A stretch of DNA of 41,359 nt. Source: Flavobacteriaceae bacterium. GTDB taxonomy: Bacteria > Bacteroidota > Bacteroidia > Flavobacteriales > Flavobacteriaceae. This document shows positions 35,939-41,359 of the stretch, piece after piece (the first letter of the stretch is position 1; each line of letters begins with the position of its first letter). The stretch is from positions 1 through 41,359 of the forward strand of contig JAOXRU010000078.1 of the NCBI GenBank assembly GCA_025800395.1. Reading direction: 5' to 3'. The notes under the pieces are model-generated. The model made no database searches, had not been told where the DNA came from, and saw only the letters and a program-made list of their open reading frames with translations. A program made the position numbers and the translations under genes.

Positions 35939-36675
35939 ACCCGATTTACGATACCATAGATTTGAATGCGGATGTAGGAGAGGGAATTGGAAATGAACCA
36001 GAACTGTTACCATTGGTTTCTTCTTGCAATATTGCTTGTGGTGCCCATGCAGGAAATCGGAAAACCATATTGGATACCATGTTGTTGGCCAAAAAGCATC
36101 AAGTGCGAATAGGTGCGCATCCTTCCTATCCAGACAAAGAAAATTTTGGTAGGAAAAGCATACAAATGAGTTCGAAAGATTTTCGGAATATTATTGGTGA
36201 GCAATTAGGTTATTTCGAAAAGCTGGCCCAAAAGGCAGAAGTGTCTTGGAAGCATATCAAAGCACATGGCGCCCTTTATAACGATTTGTCGAATGATCTA
36301 GCTTTAGCAAAGATGTATTTGGAGGAAGTTCAAAAATATGGTAAATTATTAGTTGTTCCTTCTGGGTCGATAATAGAAAAATTGGCCATTCAATCTGGGT
36401 TAGGTTATTTGCGAGAAGGTTTTGCAGATAGAGCTTATCACACCAATCTAAAACTGGTTTCGCGTTCGAAACCAGGGGCAGTATTACACAATAAAAAACT
36501 GATTTTGAAGCGACTGCTTTTAATGATACATGACAAGCAAGTGCATACGGTTGAAGGGAATTTGGTCTCTATAGAAGTAGATACTGTATGTGTGCATGGA
36601 GACAACAAGGCTGCATTGGAGATATTGGTTTATTTGCGAGAGGAATTGGCAAAAGAGAGAATACTAATACAGTAA
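35929..36675 (+). CDS. pxpA: 5-oxoprolinase subunit PxpA (LamB/YcsF family)
   Basis: A 248-residue LamB/YcsF protein with the expected motifs: DLNADVGEG (11-19), SCNIACGAHAGN (32-43), GAHPSYPD (62-69) and KAHGALYN (about 111-118). PxpA, with PxpB and PxpC, forms the ATP-dependent prokaryotic 5-oxoprolinase that opens 5-oxo-L-proline to L-glutamate in the cytoplasm. All three subunits are encoded here in order. Its start overlaps the transporter gene by 10 bases (a second ATG at 35935 is possible) and its stop shares one base with the pxpB start. Confidence 0.95.
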   Translation: MDMNPIYDTIDLNADVGEGIGNEPELLPLVSSCNIACGAHAGNRKTILDTMLLAKKHQVRIGAHPSYPDKENFGRKSIQMSSKDFRNIIGEQLGYFEKLAQKAEVSWKHIKAHGALYNDLSNDLALAKMYLEEVQKYGKLLVVPSGSIIEKLAIQSGLGYLREGFADRAYHTNLKLVSRSKPGAVLHNKKLILKRLLLMIHDKQVHTVEGNLVSIEVDTVCVHGDNKAALEILVYLREELAKERILIQ

Positions 36676-37424
36676 TGAAACAAATCAAAAACCTCGGTTT
36701 GAATGCCGTATTGATAGAGTGGGATCAGGAGATATCCAATCGAATATTGAAGGAGGTATTGGCTTTTAAGGGATACTTAAAATCAGTTTTGGAAAAGGAA
36801 ATTGAAATAGTTTCATCCTATCAATCCTTACTTTTGGTACATCCCAATAAAGAATTGGCTACTGGTGTTTTTAAGAAACAATTGCGTGTTTGGTACGCAG
36901 ATATGCAAGTACAACATAAAGGGGTGCAGCAAGGAAAAGATTGGCTTTTGCCTGTTTGTTATGACCATCGATTTGGTTTGGATTTGGAATCTCTTGCAGT
37001 AAAGAAAAACAAAACTCAAGAAGAAATCATAAGATTGCACACTTCTTCTTGGTATACCGTTTTTGGTATTGGATTTTTACCTGGTTTTTTGTATTTGGGA
37101 GGGCTTTCCAAATCACTTTGGGAAGATCGGTTAGAATTGCCGCGAGCAAATGTGGAAAAAGGAGCGGTAGGCATAGCAGGAAAACAAACAGGGGTTTATC
37201 CTCAACAATCTCCAGGAGGTTGGCAAATTGTTGGAAACTGTCCTGTGCCATTGTTTTCGCCTCAGGGCAAACCTCCGTGTTTTGTGCAAGCAGGAGACCG
37301 AATAAAATTTGTGCCTATTGATGTGAAACAACATCAAGATTGGCTGCATTTTGTAGCTGATCCATCTTGGGATCCTCATGAATTGTTAGCAGAAAATCGT
37401 TGGGATAAGAAAATGGAGATATGA
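36675..37424 (+). CDS. pxpB: 5-oxoprolinase subunit PxpB (KipI family)
   Basis: A 249-residue protein starting at the ATG at 36675, which shares its A with the pxpA stop (TAATG), a classic coupling. The C-terminal half carries the family motif GFLPGFLYLGGL (133-144), then LPRANV, GIAGKQTGVYPQQSPGGWQIVG (166-187). The N-terminal half is the less conserved ferredoxin-like domain. It works with PxpA and PxpC. In Bacillus subtilis the orthologue KipI was first described as an inhibitor of the sporulation kinase KinA; no such role is implied here. It overlaps pxpC by 4 bases. Confidence 0.94.
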   Translation: MKQIKNLGLNAVLIEWDQEISNRILKEVLAFKGYLKSVLEKEIEIVSSYQSLLLVHPNKELATGVFKKQLRVWYADMQVQHKGVQQGKDWLLPVCYDHRFGLDLESLAVKKNKTQEEIIRLHTSSWYTVFGIGFLPGFLYLGGLSKSLWEDRLELPRANVEKGAVGIAGKQTGVYPQQSPGGWQIVGNCPVPLFSPQGKPPCFVQAGDRIKFVPIDVKQHQDWLHFVADPSWDPHELLAENRWDKKMEI

Positions 37425-38275
37425 TAGAAGTTCTAAAAGCTGGTTTGTATTGTAGTATTCAGGATCTAGGTCGATTTGGATATCGAGATATCGGAGTTTC
37501 TACCGGGGGTGCTATGGATGAATATGCAGCAACTTTGGCCAATAAATTGGTGGGGAATTCCAAAGATATGGCAGTAATGGAAATAACGCTTATAGGTCCC
37601 AAGCTCAAGTTTCACAAGACTGCGAGAATAGCAGTTTGTGGAGCCGATTTTTTGATTAAAACTCAGGATGCTTGTTTTGAGAGTGGTCGGGCTATAGATA
37701 TTGTGCTTAATACAGAATTGTCTATAGTGCAAAGAAAAAAAGGAGTACGCGCATATTTGGCGGTGGCAGGAGGATTTGATACTCCTATGGTATTGGGCAG
37801 CCGATCTTTTTTTCAGCCGATAACACCTAAAGCACGTTTGGAAGAAGGGGATAGGTTGCCATTAGGGCAAAAATGTAAAACAAAAAACTCATTGGTTATT
37901 GAAAATATCGATTATGAAAGTTCTTGTTTGGAGGTTTTTCCTGGTCCAGAGTTTGCGCTTCTAGAATTTAAACATCTCGAAAAATTATTTACAAGAACCT
38001 TTAAAGTTTCTACTTCCAATAATCGAATGGGTTGCCAATTGGATAACCCTATACCAAGCTTAGCGTTTTCTATGATCACCTCAGCTGTTTTACCTGGAAC
38101 AGTGCAGTTGACACCATCGGGAAAATTGATTGTTTTGATGAAGGATGCACAAACCACAGGCGGATATCCTAGAATTTTGCAGCTAAATAAAAGAAGTATA
38201 GCTCGTTTATCTCAGAAGATTGCTGGGTCGGATATACGATTTGTTTTGTGTCTACCTACGAATAGAGGAAAATAA
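37421..38275 (+). CDS. pxpC: 5-oxoprolinase subunit PxpC (KipA, biotin-dependent carboxyltransferase-like)
   Basis: A 284-residue protein with the KipA / allophanate-hydrolase subunit 2 pattern: SIQDLGRFGYRDIGVSTGGAMDE (11-33), AVAGGFDTPMVLGSRS (about 116-131), SNNRMGCQL (about 202-210) and MKDAQTTGGYPRI (about 240-252). Despite its usual database name it is the third subunit of 5-oxoprolinase; no biotin carboxylase is nearby. It begins at the ATG overlapping the pxpB stop (ATGA) and is the last gene of the operon. No strong terminator is seen in the 61 bases before the MscS gene. Confidence 0.94.
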   Translation: MIEVLKAGLYCSIQDLGRFGYRDIGVSTGGAMDEYAATLANKLVGNSKDMAVMEITLIGPKLKFHKTARIAVCGADFLIKTQDACFESGRAIDIVLNTELSIVQRKKGVRAYLAVAGGFDTPMVLGSRSFFQPITPKARLEEGDRLPLGQKCKTKNSLVIENIDYESSCLEVFPGPEFALLEFKHLEKLFTRTFKVSTSNNRMGCQLDNPIPSLAFSMITSAVLPGTVQLTPSGKLIVLMKDAQTTGGYPRILQLNKRSIARLSQKIAGSDIRFVLCLPTNRGK

Positions 38276-38336
38276 CTACATCCTTCGAAGTTTATGTGGC
38301 TTAAAATGTGTATTATTGCTGTAAAAATTACTTATC

Positions 38337-39140
38337 ATGTTAGACAAACTTTGGAATTCTTTAGAAAAAAGCATATTTGAATATGGACCAAATATATTGG
38401 CTGCCTTAGCGATACTTATATTTGGTTTTTGGGTTATTAGCTGGGTTGTTGGTTTGGTAAAACGAATGATGTATCGCAGTAATATGGAAGATACCTTGGT
38501 GAAATTTACTTCTAATTTGCTAGGTTGGTCACTCAAGATTGTGTTGTTTATAACAGTGGCTGCAAAATTGGGTGTAGAAACCACTAGTTTTGCGGCAATA
38601 TTGGGTGCTGCAGGCTTGGCAGTTGGCTTGGCTTTACAGGGGTCCTTGGCCAATTTTGCTGGTGGAGCACTTATTATGATATTTAAACCATTTAAGGTCG
38701 GAGATTTGATAGAAGCTCAAGGAGAACTAGGCGTTGTTCAAGAGATACAGATCTTTACTTCGGTCTTGTTGAGTCCAGATAATAAAACAATTATACTGCC
38801 AAACGGAAGTCTCTCGAATGGGACGATCAAAAATTATTCTGCTGATGGAAAATTGCGTGTAGATTTGGTAATAGGGGTTAGTTATGATACCGATTTGTCA
38901 CAGGCCAAAAAGGTGTTGTTAGATGTGATGAATAAAGATGAACATGTTTTGAAGGACCCCGAACCCATGGTAGCTGTGGAAGCTTTGGCGGATAGTTCGG
39001 TAAATCTAGCAGTTCGCCCATGGTCTAAAGTAGAAAATTATTGGGAAGTGTATTTTGGTATCACCGAAGCGAGTAAGCTTGCCTTGGATAAAGCAGGTAT
39101 TGAAATCCCTTATCCGCATTCTGTAGAGATTAAAAAATAG
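38337..39140 (+). CDS. Small-conductance mechanosensitive channel (MscS type)
   Basis: A 267-residue MscS of standard E. coli-like size. Helices lie at about 18-40, 60-77 and 84-115; the last is the Gly/Ala-rich pore helix (GAAGLAVGLALQGSLANFAGG). PFKVGDLIEA marks the entry to the beta domain, and the C-terminal alpha/beta domain ends SVEIKK. The protein forms a heptameric inner-membrane channel that opens under osmotic downshock. It starts 61 bases after pxpC but has no obvious link to that operon. Confidence 0.93.
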   Translation: MLDKLWNSLEKSIFEYGPNILAALAILIFGFWVISWVVGLVKRMMYRSNMEDTLVKFTSNLLGWSLKIVLFITVAAKLGVETTSFAAILGAAGLAVGLALQGSLANFAGGALIMIFKPFKVGDLIEAQGELGVVQEIQIFTSVLLSPDNKTIILPNGSLSNGTIKNYSADGKLRVDLVIGVSYDTDLSQAKKVLLDVMNKDEHVLKDPEPMVAVEALADSSVNLAVRPWSKVENYWEVYFGITEASKLALDKAGIEIPYPHSVEIKK

Positions 39141-39277
39141 AATGCATTTTAGCGAGGAAAACATACGCTTAATCGTGTTTTTAAAGGCTACTTTTAAATA
39201 TTGTTTAGATTTTTATACTAGACGTAGAATATAAATTTCTTTTTTTTTATATTTACCTCGTATCTAAGCTATTATTA

Positions 39278-40054
39278 TTGGATAATTTGAATCAGAATCC
39301 TTTAGAATTGATCCTGTATCTGTTGCTAGCTGTTTCATTTTTGGTGACAATTGCTGTGATTTATATAGCAAGTAAAGATCGCAAAAAAACAAAAAAACTG
39401 TTACAGAAAGTTGAGGAAATTAAGCGGTTTGATGAAGAGTTTACGAATACCAAAATTGAAATACAGGAACAGACTTTAAAAAATCTAAGTTGGGAATTAC
39501 ACGATAATATTGGTCAATTGTTATCGGTTGCAAAAATGCAATTATTACTGTTGTCAAAAAAGATGAACTCAGTCGAGAAGGAGGGTGTTTTAGATACGGT
39601 ATCTATCTTGAGTAAGACGCTTCAGGATGTTAGACTATTGTCTAGAACTCTTAATTATGAGGTACTCAATAAACTTTCGTTAGAAGAAGCGATACGTATA
39701 GAACTAGGGCGTTTTGATCGCCTTGGTTTGTTTGAAACTACTTTGGAGGTGGAGGGAGAGGCATTTAAAATAGAAAGTAAGGAAGCAACAGTAATTTTTA
39801 GAGTCTTTCAGGAAATTTTTTCCAATGTTGTGAAGCATGCAGAAGCAAAACAATTGAGTGTTTCGATGCATTATACAGCAAAGACTTTAAAAATGAGGGC
39901 TATAGATGATGGCAAAGGCTTTGATCTGTCTCAAATAGAGGCTGGTTGTGGGTTGTTACATATGAAGAGTAGGGCAAAATTGATCCAAGCACAATTGCTT
40001 ATAAAGTCGCAAAAGCAGCAAGGAACAGAAGCCATATTAATTTTTAATAAATAA
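39278..40054 (+). CDS. Sensor histidine kinase, NarL-partner type
   Basis: A 258-residue kinase: one membrane helix (about 9-31) with almost no residues outside, a short coiled coil (about 35-70), a HisKA_3-like dimerisation domain with phospho-accepting H75 in SWELHDNIGQ, and an HATPase domain with an N box (EIFSNVVKHAEA, about 177-188) and DDGKGFD (about 209-215). With no sensor domain it must sense through the membrane helix, a partner protein or a cytoplasmic signal. The only reasonable start is TTG at 39278, because no ATG or GTG lies upstream in frame and the next ATG falls after the catalytic histidine. The response regulator follows after 28 bases. Confidence 0.88.
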   Translation: MDNLNQNPLELILYLLLAVSFLVTIAVIYIASKDRKKTKKLLQKVEEIKRFDEEFTNTKIEIQEQTLKNLSWELHDNIGQLLSVAKMQLLLLSKKMNSVEKEGVLDTVSILSKTLQDVRLLSRTLNYEVLNKLSLEEAIRIELGRFDRLGLFETTLEVEGEAFKIESKEATVIFRVFQEIFSNVVKHAEAKQLSVSMHYTAKTLKMRAIDDGKGFDLSQIEAGCGLLHMKSRAKLIQAQLLIKSQKQQGTEAILIFNK

Positions 40055-40082
40055 TTGCGATAAGAAGAATTTTTACTTAGAC

Positions 40083-40712
40083 TTGAAACACACAGTTACG
40101 ATAGTAGACGATCATTCTTTGTTTGCTAAATCCCTTACCGTATTGGTAAATTCTTTTACCGATTTTCGGGTGGTTTATCACGCAAAGAATGGCAAACAGT
40201 TTTTGGATTGGATAGCGCATCAAAAGAATACACCTGACATTGTTCTTTTGGATGTTAATATGCCTGTACTCAATGGGTTGGAGACAATGAGTTTGCTGTA
40301 TGAGCAATTTCCAAACTTGAAAGTTCTCATATTGTCTATGGACGACGATGATGAGACGATTATACGTATGCTCCGTAGAGGAGCTAGGGGTTATTTGCTC
40401 AAAGATATTGATCCAGAAATATTGCAAAGTGCCCTTTTGGCAGTGGCATCCAATGGTTTTTATAATGCAGAAAACAAAAACTACAATTTTAGAGAAACAG
40501 AATTAATTCCGAAAATTATATTCAAAAAAAGAGAAATAGAGTTTTTGAAATGGGTATGTACAGAGAAAACGTATAAGGAAATAGCTCAAGAAATGTTTTT
40601 GAGTCCAAAAACTATAGATGGTTATCGAGAAAATCTATTCGAAAAACTAAATGTTCGTAGCCGTGTAGGCTTGGTCTTGTATGCTATCAAAAATAAAATT
40701 ATTAATATTTAA
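40083..40712 (+). CDS. NarL/LuxR-type response regulator
   Basis: A 209-residue regulator: receiver domain (about 1-120) with acidic pocket D9-D10, phospho-accepting D57 in LLDVNMP and K107 in LLKDID, then a C-terminal LuxR-type helix-turn-helix (about 150-205, with EIAQEMFLSPKTIDGYRENLFEKL). It is the partner of the histidine kinase encoded just upstream. The start is a TTG at 40083, as no ATG lies nearby in frame and MKHTVTIVDDH is the expected N terminus. Target genes are not evident; no paired operator is seen in this window. Confidence 0.92.
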   Translation: MKHTVTIVDDHSLFAKSLTVLVNSFTDFRVVYHAKNGKQFLDWIAHQKNTPDIVLLDVNMPVLNGLETMSLLYEQFPNLKVLILSMDDDDETIIRMLRRGARGYLLKDIDPEILQSALLAVASNGFYNAENKNYNFRETELIPKIIFKKREIEFLKWVCTEKTYKEIAQEMFLSPKTIDGYRENLFEKLNVRSRVGLVLYAIKNKIINI

Positions 40713-41060
40713 CGTGAGTTCGATATAACTTACGCACAGTTTATTTTGATTTTCTTAGACTAGGCGTGGCTTCGAAGCGCTATTCCTATAATACCATTTC
40801 TATTTTAAAATGCCCTAAAAAGAAATAGATGCTATTTTTCTTTATAGCTAAATGAATATAAAATGCCACCACACGAAAGGATTCGTGCGGGAACCATAGT
40901 AGATTTTAAAAGTAAAAAGACAAAGTTCGAGACAAAAATTTGAAGCATAGCATTAGCTCAATGTCATTAAGTTAACATGTTATTTTGCTGTATTTCAGTA
41001 ATTTACTGTTGTTTTTTATGTGTTTTTTTCGTATATTATACTATCATTCAGATAGTTATT
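40713..41060. other. Non-coding spacer between the response regulator and the transposase remnant
   Basis: About 350 AT-rich bases. It holds a weak stem at 40823-40837 followed by T residues (possible terminator of the two-component pair), a 10-base palindrome GCTTCGAAGC at 40769-40778, and a 6-bp hairpin at 40872-40887. The left end of the insertion element probably lies somewhere in this stretch but I could not place it. I see no convincing gene. Confidence 0.5.
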
Positions 41061-41359
41061 ATGAAAAAAAAACTTCGCAAGAAATTCTCAAAATTGTATC
41101 TTGAACACTATTTTCCGAAGAACTTAAATGTAAGTTTAGAATTTCAGAAAATGACTTTATTCGTAATAGAAAACTAACTTTCACAAATACGCTAATTTTT
41201 ATGCTGAACTTTTTAAGGAAAAGCCTAGTAATTGAAATACATAATTTTGTAGAAAAACTAGAAGAGGTCTCTTGTTCTCCAGTAAAACTATTCACAAGCA
41301 GTGCTTATACCCAGTCTAGAAAAAAAATAAACCCATTAGTTTTCTCAGCTTTATCTGAT
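41061..41359 (+). pseudogene. Frameshifted N-terminal part of an IS4-like transposase, running out of the window
   Basis: From the ATG at 41061 one frame reads MKKKLRKKFSKLYLEHYF. A second frame, open from 41105 to the right edge, reads KFRISENDFIRNRKLTF, then a hydrophobic helix (LIFMLNFLRKSL), then TSSAYTQSRKKINPLVFSAL. That order (FIRxRKL, helix, SAxxQxRKKI) is typical of the N terminus of IS4-like DDE transposases. The second frame has no usable start codon. The two join if one T is added to the run at 41111-41114, so the copy appears frameshifted. The catalytic part lies beyond the window, so the family call is tentative. Confidence 0.6.

Noticed and set aside
37421..38275. Biotin-dependent carboxyltransferase or urea amidolyase subunit
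   Set aside because: pxpA and pxpB lie directly upstream and there is no biotin carboxylase, so it is PxpC of 5-oxoprolinase.
40977..41177. A separate small gene starting at 40977
   Set aside because: The part after the ATG at 41061 fits a frameshifted transposase N terminus, and the part before it is low-complexity (Cys/Phe/Tyr-rich).

Overview
The window is a stretch of chromosome from a member of the Bacteroidota, most likely class Flavobacteriia. The evidence is a type IX secretion cargo protein with a PorP/SprF partner, a bacillithiol gene (bshB1), several families I know mainly from this class (DUF6146, DUF6787, TIGR02757, the BatA-type protein next to a dihydroorotase-like protein), AT-rich DNA, no consistent Shine-Dalgarno sequences, and promoters of the TTTG / N19-21 / TAnnTTTG type (clear copies before 3721, the tRNA, 7311 and 23547).

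Layout. 1-3.6 kb: 3' part of a cadherin-repeat adhesin with a type B T9SS C-terminal domain, then its PorP/SprF partner and a strong terminator. 3.7-5.6 kb: a cystathionine gamma-synthase-like PLP enzyme and bshB1, then tRNA-His(GTG). 5.8-7.1 kb (minus): an MBL-fold hydrolase and a small membrane protein. 7.3-8.8 kb: a conserved protein of unknown function. 8.8-13.0 kb (minus): a tight four-gene operon, BatA-like / dihydroorotase-like / DUF4870-like / carboxylesterase. 13.2-17.2 kb (minus): S10 peptidase, TIGR02757 protein, LolD-like ATPase, unknown lipoprotein. 17.4-18.4 kb: folE and a small membrane protein. 18.5-23.5 kb (minus): DUF6787, DUF6146 and DUF937 proteins, serA-serC, acyl-CoA reductase. 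23.5-33.4 kb (plus): ferredoxin, ychF, an EamA transporter, parE-parC, rluF and a comM/yifB-type ATPase. 33.6-38.3 kb: an overlapping operon with a DUF2891 lipoprotein, an Nramp-like transporter and pxpA-pxpB-pxpC (5-oxoprolinase). 38.3-40.7 kb: an MscS channel and a NarL-type two-component pair. The right edge enters a frameshifted transposase gene.

Most of the window is conserved housekeeping DNA. The most interesting part is the 33.6-38.3 kb operon, which reads as a 5-oxoproline (pyroglutamate) acquisition and cleavage system. Its Nramp-like transporter has lost the residues that bind metal, so it probably does not carry divalent metal. Its first gene has the signal peptide separated from the body by one base in an 11-T tract, so its export could switch on and off (or the base is a sequencing error). 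Other points of interest are a dihydroorotase-like protein without its zinc ligands inside the BatA operon, and a strongly conserved protein at 7.3 kb that databases tend to label wrongly. I saw no CRISPR array, prophage, restriction or recognisable defence system.
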